64,000 nucleotides of DNA from contig NZ_QAYE01000003.1 of NCBI RefSeq assembly GCF_003053745.1, positions 62,001 to 126,000 of the forward strand, written 5' to 3'. Both the position numbers and the translations under genes were made by a program. This DNA comes from Sphingomonas faeni. Its GTDB lineage: Bacteria > Pseudomonadota > Alphaproteobacteria > Sphingomonadales > Sphingomonadaceae. Positions 17,651 through 26,396 of this stretch are shown piece by piece (the first letter of the stretch is position 1; each line of letters starts with the position of its first letter). Under the pieces are notes generated by a model that saw only the letters and a list, made by a program, of their open reading frames with translations, did not search any database and was not told the origin of the DNA.

Positions 17651-17911
17651 GACGTGCGCCCGCCAGAGGTCGCAGCCTTCGCGCAGAACGGCACGAGACA
17701 CAGAAGCGCGGTGAGCAGCCAGAAAGCAGCGGGGAGGCCGATGATTTGCGCGATAAAGCCGATCCCGGCAGGACCTGCGAGGATGCCGGCGTAACCGATG
17801 GTCGTGATCGAGGCGATCGCAAGGCCCGCCGGCATGACGCTTTGCGCACCGGCTTGGCGGAACAGGATCGGCACGATGTTCGAAGCGCCTAGACCGATAA
17901 GCAGGAACCAG
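17647..17911 (-). pseudogene. C-terminal fragment of an MFS transporter
   Basis: The frame WFLLIGLGASNIVPILFRQAG, then ITTIGYAGILAGPAGIGFIAQ and FWLLTALLCLVPF, is the last two or three helices of a major facilitator. It ends at TGA 17647, overlapping the phosphatase start as ATGA. The preceding helices are missing: at about 17911 the sequence switches to aldo/keto reductase. The order implies an ancestral MFS-phosphatase operon. Confidence 0.82.
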
Positions 17912-18367
17912 TCCTTGGCGCACGAGCGTATCGAGCGCGTCGAGGCTTTCCTCGATCGGCGTCACCGTGTCGATGTTGTGAAGCTGATAGAGGTCGATAT
18001 GGTTGACCTGCAGGCGTTTCAGGCTTGCCCTGACGCTGTCGAAAATGTGTGCGCGGGAATTCCCGGCATCGTTCGGACCGGTTCCCATCGGTCCGCATAC
18101 CTTGGTGGCGATCACGACATCTTCGCGGCGCACCCCCAAGTTGCTCAACGACTGACCGATGATCTCTTCCGACGCGCCGGCCGAGTAGATATCCGCGGTG
18201 TCGATAAAGTTGATGCCGTGGTCCAGTGCGCGGGCGATCAGCGCCTGGGCATCGTCGAGTTGCACGTTGCCCATGTTCGCCCAGACGCCCCGACCGCCGA
18301 AGGTCATGGTGCCAAGGCAGAGTTCGGAGACGAACAGACCAGTATTGCCCAAGGTCTTGTACTTCAT
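17911..18367 (-). pseudogene. 5' fragment of an aldo/keto reductase, fused to MFS remnant
   Basis: MKYKTLGNTGLFVSELCLG, then FIDTADIYSAGASEEIIGQSL, VVIATKV (the active-site Lys) and HIDLYQLHNID are clear for the AKR family. The Asp and Tyr of the catalytic tetrad (DTADIY) are also present. Homology ends after DTLVRQG at about 17911, so roughly 190 C-terminal residues are lost. The open frame runs on to 17303 as a chimera of 354 codons, of which the middle part is MFS sequence in the wrong frame. Its ATG overlaps the MFS transporter stop (18364), so transcription probably persists. Confidence 0.85.
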
Positions 18368-19728
18368 GAGGCGTATCCTTCGTGTGGGACGTTGGCGGGC
18401 GCGATGGGGGTCAGCGGCGTCGCAAGCATGTCGGCGATGCGTCGGTTGGCCATCAGATAGGCAAGGCCCGTGAGGACGCTTGCGACGGGAACGATCAGCA
18501 GGCCGAACGAGAGACCATGAGGGACCTGCGCTGCCGCCGCGGCGTCGCTCATCATGCCGACGAACAAGGGCCCGAGTGCGGGGCCGAGCAGGCTGGAGCC
18601 GATCATGCCCAGGCTGGACGCCATGCCCTCGTTACCCTTGCCCGCGACGAGATGGCTCGCGCCGAACGTCCAGGGTAGCAGAAACGAGAAGGACAGCATG
18701 GTCGGCACCATCAAGGCGATGGAGAGCCATCCCACGGATGTGAACAACGCGCCGCTCATCGTCACGCTGGCGATCAGGAACAGTATCGCGGGCGGACCGA
18801 GCACGCGACCATGCCCGGCGCGAACCAGTCGGTCGAACCAGCGTCCGCCACCAAGCGTACCGAGGATACCCATCAGCCCTTGGAGAAGACCGAAGGCAAG
18901 CCCCGCTTGACTGGCGCTGAAGCCGTGGGTGCGCATGAGGAAGGGCGCGGCGAAAGCGTAAAAGGGCGCGCCGGCAAATCCGGCAGCAACCGCGCCGACG
19001 AACAGCCAGCGGAAGCTCCGGGACGACAGCAAGCGCATGCTCGAACGGAGAAAAGGCTCTCGATTGACCGCAACGGTTTTCAAGGTTGGGGTCGGTCCTG
19101 CGACGCTTAGTACCAGTACTGCGATCAGCCCACCGATCGCACCGGCACCGAGCAGCACGGTCTGCCACCCCAACGTATCGCCGAGCGCGCCGCCGACGGC
19201 GAAGCCGGTCATCGTGCCAAGCGGAATGCCCATCGAAAAGATGCCGATGGCGAGGCCGCGACGTTCGGGCCTGATCTTGCGAGCGATCAGCGCGTGCGCG
19301 GATGGCGTTGCGCCGGCCTCGCCGAATGCGACGCCGAACCGCGTAAAGGCCAGAAATAGAAAGCTGGCGGCGAAGCCGCCCAGCGCCGTCATCGCGCTCC
19401 AGATTGCAACGCAGCATACCAAGACGAGACGGGGCGAGCCACGATCGGACGCGCGCGCCAGCGGCAGCGACAACAGCGCATAGCAGACCGCGAACGCCAT
19501 GCCTGTCAGCAAACCAATCTGCGTATCGCTGAGTGAAAGGTCGGCCTTGATGGACTCGGCAAGAATGAAGGGAAGTATTCGGTCGATCTGGCTGAATGCG
19601 CTGACAAGAAACAATGCTACCAAGAGAAGCGCTATCTGCACTCCGTCGAAATATTCATCGGGGATAATATTTCGGGCATGAACGCGGTGGTTTTCGGCGC
19701 ATGGTGACGAAGCTGCGATTACTATCAT
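18364..19728 (-). CDS. MFS transporter (Spinster-like)
   Basis: A 454-residue inner-membrane protein with about twelve hydrophobic helices. It has the MFS signature in loop 2-3 (LPLARASDRGSPRLVLV), SFLFLAFTRFGVAFGEAGATPSAHALIA, as in Spns-like carriers, and a second-half repeat GGGRWFDRLVRAGHG. It is complete, unlike the fragments downstream. An ATGA overlap couples it to the broken aldo/keto reductase gene, so the two once formed a substrate import/reduction operon. The substrate is unknown. Its 5' end abuts the duplicated AraC leader at 19726. Confidence 0.85.
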   Translation of the reverse strand: MIVIAASSPCAENHRVHARNIIPDEYFDGVQIALLLVALFLVSAFSQIDRILPFILAESIKADLSLSDTQIGLLTGMAFAVCYALLSLPLARASDRGSPRLVLVCCVAIWSAMTALGGFAASFLFLAFTRFGVAFGEAGATPSAHALIARKIRPERRGLAIGIFSMGIPLGTMTGFAVGGALGDTLGWQTVLLGAGAIGGLIAVLVLSVAGPTPTLKTVAVNREPFLRSSMRLLSSRSFRWLFVGAVAAGFAGAPFYAFAAPFLMRTHGFSASQAGLAFGLLQGLMGILGTLGGGRWFDRLVRAGHGRVLGPPAILFLIASVTMSGALFTSVGWLSIALMVPTMLSFSFLLPWTFGASHLVAGKGNEGMASSLGMIGSSLLGPALGPLFVGMMSDAAAAAQVPHGLSFGLLIVPVASVLTGLAYLMANRRIADMLATPLTPIAPANVPHEGYAS

Positions 19729-19836
19729 GTCCGTCGCTCCCCTCGCTTTGATTGTAACCAGCGCGCTAGAGTGAATGATCGATGGTCAGAATGCCGGAAA
19801 CCGGGAAAATCTTGCCTTTTCCAACAGGTGGCCCGA
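19726..19836 (+). repeat. Diverged duplicate of the promoter and first codons of the AraC gene at 21433
   Basis: About 110 nt here align with 21378-21487. Shared words are CCTCGCTTTG, CGCTAGAG, ATGGTCAGAATGCC, then AAAATCTTGCCTTTTCC, and the encoded start MVRMPETGKILPFP is identical. Beyond residue 14 the copy degenerates, and the 61-codon frame from 19782 has no regulator domain. It is therefore the leader of a lost or incompletely duplicated AraC-family gene that faced the MFS gene divergently. Confidence 0.85.
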
Positions 19837-19954
19837 CGCGAATTCGTGCCGACCGCAAAGCGGTAGTTCGTCGCCATGACGAAGATTCCGGCAACGCTCA
19901 GCGGGGTGGCGAGCATCGGATGTCGCCAAGCGGCTCGTCGGTCATCGCATCATC

Positions 19955-20758
19955 TCAGAACCGGTAAGACAGCATGAGCCCGGCCGCTGGCTGCCAGCGA
20001 CTGCCCTCGTCGGTGATCGGACTGTCGGCGATGTCACCGACGAGGTAGCTCGCACCGGCACGCGCCGTGACGCCGAAATGACGGCTGAACCAATAGCCGG
20101 CAGTTACGCCGGCGCCGACGTCCTTGATACCCGCGCCCGGCCGGTATGCGGCAAGGCCGCTTGCTGCGGCACCTGCGGCGTCGATGCCGAAATAGGTGCG
20201 CGTATAGTCCTGGTTCGCCCATGTCGTCTGGGCATCGAGCGAGAAGAAGACATCCGGTTGCCGGATGACGGCATAGCTCGCGCTCGCCGTGCCGAGCAGG
20301 CCGTTGTGGGTTTGCGAGACGTCGTGGACCATGGAGACCTCTATCTGGAACGAACCCTGGCCCAGTTGGTCGCCACCGAAGCGGTAGCCTAGGAACGCGC
20401 CCGCTTCGATCGCGGTGCCGATCTCGGGGAGCAGGCCGACGGGGCCGTCCGCATCGTTGCGGGGCAGGCGCCCGCCGATGACAGGCCCGAAGGCAAGACG
20501 TGAGTCCGATACGAGGTCCGCGCGCAAGCCCGTGCCGCGCATCTGGACGTTGACACCGGCCCAGCGAATATCGGCCATGATGATCGGCAGCACGCGCATG
20601 TCTCCGGCGCCGTCATATTGGGGAACGATCCCGGGGCCGATCGCGACGACGCCGTGTGGCGCGCCATCGGTTGGATTGGTCCGAGTTTGCGCCTGTGCGG
20701 CACCGGCGTTCGACGCAGCAAAGCCACAGGCAAGGAGGGTCCGGAAAAGTGTACGCAT
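19955..20758 (-). CDS. MipA/OmpV-family outer-membrane protein
   Basis: A 267-residue precursor starting MRTLFRTLLACGFAASNAGAAQAQ, a signal peptide with AAAGGA seven nt upstream of ATG 20758. The mature part is beta-rich with amphipathic strands. It contains VVAIGPGIVPQYDGAGDMRVLPIIMADIRW near the start and ends in an aromatic C-terminal strand (LMLSYRF), as expected for Bam-inserted barrels. MipA/OmpV proteins are scaffold or porin-like outer-membrane proteins. The in-frame ATG upstream at 20893 would remove the signal peptide from the N-terminus and is rejected. It is a single gene beside the AraC remnant. Confidence 0.88.
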   Translation of the reverse strand: MRTLFRTLLACGFAASNAGAAQAQTRTNPTDGAPHGVVAIGPGIVPQYDGAGDMRVLPIIMADIRWAGVNVQMRGTGLRADLVSDSRLAFGPVIGGRLPRNDADGPVGLLPEIGTAIEAGAFLGYRFGGDQLGQGSFQIEVSMVHDVSQTHNGLLGTASASYAVIRQPDVFFSLDAQTTWANQDYTRTYFGIDAAGAAASGLAAYRPGAGIKDVGAGVTAGYWFSRHFGVTARAGASYLVGDIADSPITDEGSRWQPAAGLMLSYRF

Positions 20759-20919
20759 GCACGGTCCTTTCGGGTGGTGTACTAGGCCAGCGCGAATACC
20801 CGGATGGATCTTCGTCGAATGGCTCGGGAGGGCAGGGAGCCGGAACGACCGCCCTTCCTGACGCCAGAAATCGAGCGTCAGCGACGGTGGCATTTGGTGC
20901 GTCGTGACAGCGTCACCGG

Positions 20920-21200
20920 TCAGGCGGGCAGGTCACGGATTGGCTGCAACACTGCCTGGATCAGTGAGGCTTCGCGCATCGGGCCCGCGAGTGTGCGGTA
21001 ATCGACGTCCTCGACATATCCGCGAAAGACCTGCGGGTCGGTAACGGATGAGAGCCATAGCATCCCAGGCTTGCCCCGATTCGACCTAAAGCGCCGGAAG
21101 GCCGTCACCGACGAACAGGATCTCGGCACCGAAGCGAGCGACGATCGGCGTGGCTATGGTGAGATAGTCGGCGTAGCGTTCTCGACCGCCGTCGTGATGA
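20920..21200 (-). pseudogene. DUF1330-family protein broken by frameshift and stop
   Basis: Three frames are needed to read the family. RYADYLTIATPIVARFGAEILFVGDGLPAL ends at TAG. QAWDAMALIRY is in a second frame, and FRGYVEDVDYRTLAGPMREASLIQAVLQP in a third, ending at TGA 20920. Together they cover the ferredoxin-like DUF1330 domain (about 95 residues) almost completely. No start codon was found upstream. DUF1330 proteins often accompany oxidoreductase and AraC genes like those around it. Confidence 0.72.
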
Positions 21201-21432
21201 AGATGCAGGAGACTTCACATCACAACGGGTCGTCTGTCGTTCGTGACGATCAATTTATCAAGCATGTGGATCGGGGTAAGCATAGTGGCGCAAATCTATT
21301 CTGAATTATAAAACAACAACTTGGATAGTGGTCACCTCTATATTGGAGTATATGTTGACGCAGAGGCGATTACTGACATAATGACCGCTCACCTCGCTTT
21401 GGTTGGCGCCAACACGCTAGAGGGAACGACCC

Positions 21433-22446
21433 ATGGTCAGAATGCCAGAAACTGGAAAAATCTTGCCTTTTCCTGCAAGCGGCCCGGTCAGTGTGGTGTC
21501 CGCGCCGGATTCGATGGTGCATCACGCAGAGACTGATCGCGCAAAGAATGACGGCATGGCGTCCGCGCTGCTCGCAGCGGTAAGTGGCTTCATGGACGCG
21601 CATGGCGGCGGCGAAGGGTATTTCCCGGTGCCGGACGTCGGCGTCCACATGATCCGAACCTATCACCGGATGAACAATCATCACGTGTATCGGCCGTCGC
21701 TCTGCATCACGCTGCAGGGGGCCAAGGAGTTCCTCGTCGGCGAGGATATGCTCAGTTACGGGCCGATGCAGTGCCTGGTGGTCGGCGTCGATCTTCCCGC
21801 CTGCGGCCGGATCGTGGTCGCCAGCCCGGAAAAGCCGTTTGTCGGCATTACGGTCGAGTTCGACGTGGGGGTCATGCGCGAGGTGTTGAGGGACCTTGAG
21901 ATCGCGCCTGTGCCGGCGGCAAGTACCGGGCGAAGCATGTTCGTCGCCGATGTCGATGGGCCGCTCGCCGACTGCGTCATGCGCATGGTCAAACTCACGG
22001 ACACGCCAAAGGCGATCCCGATCCTGTATCCAGCGCTCATGCGCGAGTTCTACTATTGGCTGTTGAGCGGACCGAACGGCGCGGAACTGTGCAAGCAGGC
22101 CGTGCCCGACTCGCACCTGGAGCGCATCGCCAAGGCGATCCGCCTGCTGCGCGACAATTTCGCGCAGACCCTGCGTATCGAGCGCCTCGCGGATGCGGCC
22201 CATATGAGCCAGTCCTCCTTCCATCAGCACTTCAAGGCGCTGACATCGATGACGCCGCTCCAGTTCCAGAAGCAACTGAGATTGCTGGAGGCACGTCGCC
22301 TGATGATGGCCGAGGCGGTGAACGTAGCCGAGGCAGCGTACCAGGTCGGCTATGAAAGCGCGTCGCAGTTCAGTCGCGAGTATTCGCGGGCGTTCGGCGT
22401 CGCACCCAAGCGCGATGCGATGGGTCTCAAGGTGTCGCTCGCGTAG
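21433..22446 (+). CDS. AraC-family transcriptional regulator
   Basis: A 337-residue protein. The N-terminal half is the AraC_N type (HHVYRPSLCITLQGAKEFLVGEDMLSYGPMQCLVVGVDLP and FVGITVEFDVGVM), and the C-terminal half carries the two helix-turn-helix motifs (LRIERLADAAHMSQSSFHQHFKAL and NVAEAAYQVGYESASQFSREYSRAFG). The protein is intact. The first 14 residues plus about 55 nt of leader are duplicated at 19726. Members of this subgroup usually activate a divergent or adjacent aldo/keto reductase or SDR gene; here the nearest intact candidates are the SDR at 23126 and the MFS gene at 18364. Confidence 0.9.
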   Translation: MVRMPETGKILPFPASGPVSVVSAPDSMVHHAETDRAKNDGMASALLAAVSGFMDAHGGGEGYFPVPDVGVHMIRTYHRMNNHHVYRPSLCITLQGAKEFLVGEDMLSYGPMQCLVVGVDLPACGRIVVASPEKPFVGITVEFDVGVMREVLRDLEIAPVPAASTGRSMFVADVDGPLADCVMRMVKLTDTPKAIPILYPALMREFYYWLLSGPNGAELCKQAVPDSHLERIAKAIRLLRDNFAQTLRIERLADAAHMSQSSFHQHFKALTSMTPLQFQKQLRLLEARRLMMAEAVNVAEAAYQVGYESASQFSREYSRAFGVAPKRDAMGLKVSLA

Positions 22447-22682
22447 ATACCGTCTTGCGCGCAATCAGCGTGTCGGTCTGTCCGCCGGCGCTTGGGCGCG
22501 CGCAGGATGCCCCCGCGCATCGACGGAACGCACCCGTATGGAGTAACAGGCAAGTCTTCTGCGAGTTCGGGCATTGAGCCATACGCCCCTCTGCCGGCAC
22601 ATCGGGCGCAAGGCCACGAGATGCGCGTCCGCGGACGGGCACGATTTCATCGCTCAAAACCCCTGGCCGATGTAGAATCCCA

Positions 22683-23024
22683 ATGCTCATGGACCTGTCA
22701 CAGGCGATATCCGTCGCTACCGTCGATCGTGTCAATACTAAGCCCATGTTCTCACTCTTGGAGAGGACGGCCATCTCGATCGGCATCGAGGATGGTCGGA
22801 TCGCCCAGATCCGCTCGCGGTTGCAGAACTTCTTCCTCTTCTTCGCGAACCAACGGCCTGGACCGCTGGCCGACCCACGGCTGGAGGCCTTGCGGGCCTA
22901 TGTCGAACTGACGCGCGCGCTGTTCCCGCGAAGCGTGCCGACGACGAGCCTGGAGGACGCCGGCTTCTCGGCGTCTCAGACCTGCGCGCTCCTGGACATG
23001 ATCGGCAGGCAAGCCGGGCACTGA
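22683..23024 (+). CDS. Small hypothetical protein
   Basis: A 113-codon frame with a helix-rich, soluble composition (SLLERTAISIGIEDGRIAQI, LQNFFLFFANQRPGP, LEALRAYVELTRALFP, TSLEDAGFSASQTCALLDMIG). I do not recognise a family. The first codon could be 22683 or ATG 22689; no strong ribosome site precedes either. The even codon usage and the amphipathic helices favour a real gene over chance, but only moderately. It stands about 100 nt before the SDR gene. Confidence 0.45.
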   Translation: MLMDLSQAISVATVDRVNTKPMFSLLERTAISIGIEDGRIAQIRSRLQNFFLFFANQRPGPLADPRLEALRAYVELTRALFPRSVPTTSLEDAGFSASQTCALLDMIGRQAGH

Positions 23025-23125
23025 GGCGTAGCAATAGGCAGGTAACTTCCAGCTTCGGGCATGGGTGTTTCTCGCCGCGTGCGTATTTCCAGGACGCACC
23101 GAATACGAACCAGGAAGGCATCTTC

Positions 23126-24094
23126 ATGACCCGTTGGACAGCGGCCGACATCCCTTCGCAAATTGGCCGCATGGCCGTCGTGACCGGCACCGGCGGGCTT
23201 GGTCTCGAAGACGCGCTCGCGCTTGCGCGCGCCGGCAGCGAAATTGTCATCGCCGGACGCGATCCCCGAAAGGGTGACATGGCGGTTCGTAAAATTCGCG
23301 CGACAATACCCCTGGCGAAGGTCCGCTTCGAGCAACTCGACTTGGCGAGCTTGACGTCGATCGCGGCATTCGCCGGGCGGTTGCGGATTGTGTGGGACAG
23401 GCTGGACATACTGATCAACCACGCCGGCGTGATGGTTCCGCCACGCCGACAGGAAACGAGCGACGGTTTCGAGCTGCAGCTGGGCACGAATTACCTCGGC
23501 CACTTCGCGCTGACGGCTCACCTCCTGCCGCTTCTTCGCAATGGCCGTAACACCCGGGTGGTGTCGCTTTCGAGCGTCGCCGCCAGAGCTGGCACGATCG
23601 ACTTCGACGATCTGAACGCCTTGCGCAGCTACCGGCCGATGGCCGTCTACAGCCAGTCCAAGCTCGCCTGTTTGATGTTTGCTCTCGAGCTCGATCGACG
23701 GAGCAAGGCGGGGGGCTGGGGGATCACCAGTATCGCTGCGCACCCCGGCGTTTCGCGCACCGATCTGTTGCATAATGCGCCCGGTCGCTGGAGCGCGTAC
23801 GGCATCGCACGCTCCCTGCTGCCGTTTCTGTTTCAGCCTGCCCATCAGGGGGCGCTCCCCACTCTGTTCGCCGCGACATCGCTCGAGGCGCACGGCGGTG
23901 CCTATTACGGTCCTGACAGATTGGGCGAAACGCGCGGCTTTCCGACGCTAGCGATTGTGCCGCCACAGGCGCTCGATGAGACGGCGGTCGCCCGTCTTTG
24001 GCAGGTGTCGGAAACGCTGACTGCCGTGAAGTTCCACCCTGTTCCGTGCGGAGAAGCCCTGTCCGGCACCAACACCGCGGGCTACGCGACGTGA
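23126..24094 (+). CDS. Short-chain dehydrogenase/reductase (retinol dehydrogenase-like)
   Basis: A 322-residue SDR. The N-terminal motif reads TGTGGLG, the NADP region AGRDPRKGD, the NAG equivalent ILINHAGVM (Asn-His-Ala-Gly, one change) and the catalytic stretch VVSLSSVAARAG followed by YSQSK. The C-terminal RTDLLHNAPG and YYGPDRLGETRG are typical of the large WWOX/retinol dehydrogenase-like branch. It overlaps the following methyltransferase gene by 4 nt (GTGA), so the two are translationally coupled. The substrate is unknown. Confidence 0.87.
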   Translation: MTRWTAADIPSQIGRMAVVTGTGGLGLEDALALARAGSEIVIAGRDPRKGDMAVRKIRATIPLAKVRFEQLDLASLTSIAAFAGRLRIVWDRLDILINHAGVMVPPRRQETSDGFELQLGTNYLGHFALTAHLLPLLRNGRNTRVVSLSSVAARAGTIDFDDLNALRSYRPMAVYSQSKLACLMFALELDRRSKAGGWGITSIAAHPGVSRTDLLHNAPGRWSAYGIARSLLPFLFQPAHQGALPTLFAATSLEAHGGAYYGPDRLGETRGFPTLAIVPPQALDETAVARLWQVSETLTAVKFHPVPCGEALSGTNTAGYAT

Positions 24095-24786
24095 CCCGGC
24101 ATGGCGGGCACCTGGCACAAGGGCGACTCAGTTCGGACGTGCTCTCGTTGGACCGTGGTTACCCGAGGACCGTCGATACGGCATCCAACCTCCACGATCC
24201 CGCGAGCAGGCGATTGCTGGATCCGTTCCGGTTCCTTCTCGAGTGGGTGCGTGACCCCGTCGGTACCGCGGCGGTGGCGCCGTCTGGCAAGGCGCTTGCA
24301 GCGCTCATGATCCGCGGGATCGACGAGACGACGGGCACAGTGCTCGAACTCGGTCCGGGCACCGGGGTGTTCACGCACGCGCTGGTCGCGCGCGGTGTCG
24401 CCGAAAGCGATCTCACGCTGGTCGAGCAGAACCCCATCTTCGCCCGGCTGCTGCAGCAGCGTTTTCCGCGTGCGACGATACTCGGCATCGACGCCGCGGA
24501 CCTGAGCCATGCGCAAACGGCCGGCACTGGAATTTTCGGTGCTGCCATCTGTGGGTTGGGCCTGCGAAGCATGGACGCCATGCAGGTCGAGGCCATCATG
24601 CGCGCCGCGTTTGCGCGGATGAAACCCGATGCGGCGCTGTACCTCTTTACCTACGGCTGGAGATGTTCCGTACCGGATGAGGTGTTGACCCGTCTCGGGC
24701 TTGCTGCCGAGCGGGTCGGGGCCACGCTGCGCAACGTGCCACCGGCTTCCGTATACCGTCTCGCGGCTTGCGCGGTCGCCGGTTAA
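24091..24786 (+). CDS. SAM-dependent methyltransferase (phospholipid N-methyltransferase-like)
   Basis: A 231-residue protein with a class-I methyltransferase core: VLELGPGTGVFTHALVARG (SAM motif I), LTLVEQNPIFARLLQQRFP, ILGIDAADL and AAICGLGLRSM, with the hydrophobic helix FRFLLEWVRDPVGTAAVAPSG before it. This layout is that of PmtA-type phosphatidylethanolamine N-methyltransferases and rRNA-dimethylase-like enzymes. The start is set at GTG 24091, which overlaps the SDR stop; upstream in-frame sequence belongs to the SDR gene. The coupling to an SDR and a small membrane protein suggests lipid modification, which is inference. Confidence 0.78.
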   Translation: MTRHGGHLAQGRLSSDVLSLDRGYPRTVDTASNLHDPASRRLLDPFRFLLEWVRDPVGTAAVAPSGKALAALMIRGIDETTGTVLELGPGTGVFTHALVARGVAESDLTLVEQNPIFARLLQQRFPRATILGIDAADLSHAQTAGTGIFGAAICGLGLRSMDAMQVEAIMRAAFARMKPDAALYLFTYGWRCSVPDEVLTRLGLAAERVGATLRNVPPASVYRLAACAVAG

Positions 24787-24821
24787 TGCTTCCGCTCACC
24801 CGACTGGAACGCGATCGTTCG

Positions 24822-25091
24822 ATGACCTTGGACTTTCTGCTGCACTGGACCGCGAACGTGGTGATGGTTGCGCTGTTGCCCGCCAGGATCGGCGTGTCCG
24901 GCGCAACTTTATGGGGCTTCCTTGCCTATGCGGTGATCGCCGGCATCGTGCTGACACTCGTCGACGACGTGCGAAACGCGCGACGGATCTTCGTCCGCCC
25001 CGATGTCCGCGATTATATGAAAGTGCGCGTGGCGATAGTCGTGGTCCTCGGGGTCGTGCCGTTTCTGGCGGGTCGCGCTCTCGCTTGGTGA
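24822..25091 (+). CDS. Small integral membrane protein
   Basis: An 89-residue protein with three hydrophobic helices (FLLHWTANVVMVALLPA, LWGFLAYAVIAGIVLTLV, VRVAIVVVLGVVPFLAG) and a cytosolic-looking basic loop with DDVRNARRIFVRPDVRDYM. ATG 24822 is preferred over upstream in-frame starts that overlap the methyltransferase gene. It follows the methyltransferase by 35 nt and is probably in the same transcript. No family is recognised. Confidence 0.6.
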   Translation: MTLDFLLHWTANVVMVALLPARIGVSGATLWGFLAYAVIAGIVLTLVDDVRNARRIFVRPDVRDYMKVRVAIVVVLGVVPFLAGRALAW

Positions 25092-25217
25092 CGGTTCGCG
25101 CAAATGCCCCGCGCGCTCTTGTAGAAACGGGCATGTTTTTCGGGGGATCCGGCGTTCTCGCGTTGGCCCGGCCGGCATAATCTCATCGTCATTATCGTCG
25201 CTATTCGGGATTAATCC

Positions 25218-25688
25218 ATGCGGTATTCGCTTTCGGTCAACGGCGCGATCCATCACGTCGGCCAGGACGGCCAGATCCCACTCCTCTGGGTACTGCGCGA
25301 CACGTTGAAGCTCACGGGCACCAAATACGGCTGCGGCATCGCGCAATGCGGCGCCTGTACCGTGCATGTCGATGGCGAGCCGACGCGCTCGTGCTCGCTC
25401 GCGCTGGACGCCGTAGGAACGGCGCAAATCGTGACGATCGAGGCTGTGAACGGGGCAGAAGCGAAGGCGGTCCAGGATGCCTGGGTCGCGCGCGACGTGC
25501 CGCAGTGCGGTTTCTGCCAGTCGGGTCAGGTGATGAGCGCGATCGCGTTGCTGCGGACCGTTCCGACGCCGACCGACAGCGATATCGATGCCGCGATGAG
25601 CGGCAACATCTGCCGCTGTGCAACCTACACCCGCATCCGCGCCGCGATCCACGATGCGGCTCGCGTGATCGTATCCGTCGAGGCATGA
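25218..25688 (+). CDS. [2Fe-2S] subunit of a molybdenum hydroxylase (isoquinoline 1-oxidoreductase type)
   Basis: A 156-residue protein with two [2Fe-2S] clusters: a plant-ferredoxin-type motif C-G-x-x-Q-C-G-A-C and its fourth Cys in RSC, and a C-terminal helical cluster CGFCQSGQVM plus ICRC. This is the complete small subunit of the xanthine oxidase family. It transfers electrons from the Mo centre, encoded at 26397, to an acceptor, here most likely the di-haem cytochrome encoded in between. The stop overlaps the cytochrome start (ATGA). The substrate may be an N-heterocycle or aldehyde. Confidence 0.92.
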   Translation: MRYSLSVNGAIHHVGQDGQIPLLWVLRDTLKLTGTKYGCGIAQCGACTVHVDGEPTRSCSLALDAVGTAQIVTIEAVNGAEAKAVQDAWVARDVPQCGFCQSGQVMSAIALLRTVPTPTDSDIDAAMSGNICRCATYTRIRAAIHDAARVIVSVEA

Positions 25689-26371
25689 GGTGGCGGCGTA
25701 TTCTTGGAACAACGCGAGGCTGGCGCACGGGCTGTCTGTCCGTCCTGGTGCTGGTGGTGGCCGGCTCGATCCTGGCGCTCTCGCTCGTCCTGCGTCCCCA
25801 TCCGATGCCGGATGCGCAGCCGCTCCCTTCCCACCATCCTCGGATCGAGATCGCGCATCTTCGTCCGATTGCGGCGTTCACGACAATCGCGGATCCGCAG
25901 ACGCGATCGGTCGCTCTGTTCGAGGAAGCGGGCCGCGTGATCCAGCATCCGCGTTGCATGAATTGTCACCCGCGCACCGATCGCCCGACGCAGACGGAAG
26001 CAATGCGCCCCCATTTGCCTTGGGTTACTCGCGGGCCCGACGACGCCGGTGCGCCGGCGCTCCGCTGTAAGACCTGCCATCATGACGCGAATTTCGCGTC
26101 GTCGGGCGTTCCCGGCAATCCTGAGTGGAAGCTGGCGCCGATCGAGATGGCATGGGCTGGCAAGACGCTCGGTGAGATATGCCGTCAGATCCTCGACCCC
26201 ACGCGCTCGCACATGGGACGCGGGCAATTGCTCGATCACATGGCGACGGACCAGCTGGTCGGCTGGGCCTGGCACCCTGGTGGCAAGCGCACTCCAGCGC
26301 CCGGTACACAGGCGGAGTTCGGTGCGCTGATCAAAGCCTGGCTCGATACCGGTGGCACATGCCCCGCCTGA
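25685..26371 (+). CDS. Membrane-anchored c-type cytochrome of the molybdenum hydroxylase
   Basis: A 228-residue protein. MRWRRILGTTRGWRTGCLSV followed by a hydrophobic helix (LVLVVAGSILALSLVL) forms a signal anchor. The mature part carries two haem-binding motifs, CMNCH and CKTCH, so it is a di-haem cytochrome, and possible Met ligands lie nearby. It starts by ATGA overlap with the [2Fe-2S] gene. Such cytochromes pass electrons from periplasmic hydroxylases to the respiratory chain. The isoquinoline 1-oxidoreductase family often relies on a separate cytochrome rather than FAD, in line with the lack of a flavin subunit here. Confidence 0.85.
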   Translation: MRWRRILGTTRGWRTGCLSVLVLVVAGSILALSLVLRPHPMPDAQPLPSHHPRIEIAHLRPIAAFTTIADPQTRSVALFEEAGRVIQHPRCMNCHPRTDRPTQTEAMRPHLPWVTRGPDDAGAPALRCKTCHHDANFASSGVPGNPEWKLAPIEMAWAGKTLGEICRQILDPTRSHMGRGQLLDHMATDQLVGWAWHPGGKRTPAPGTQAEFGALIKAWLDTGGTCPA

Positions 26372-26396
26372 TCCCCCTGCAAAAAGGATATAGCTC

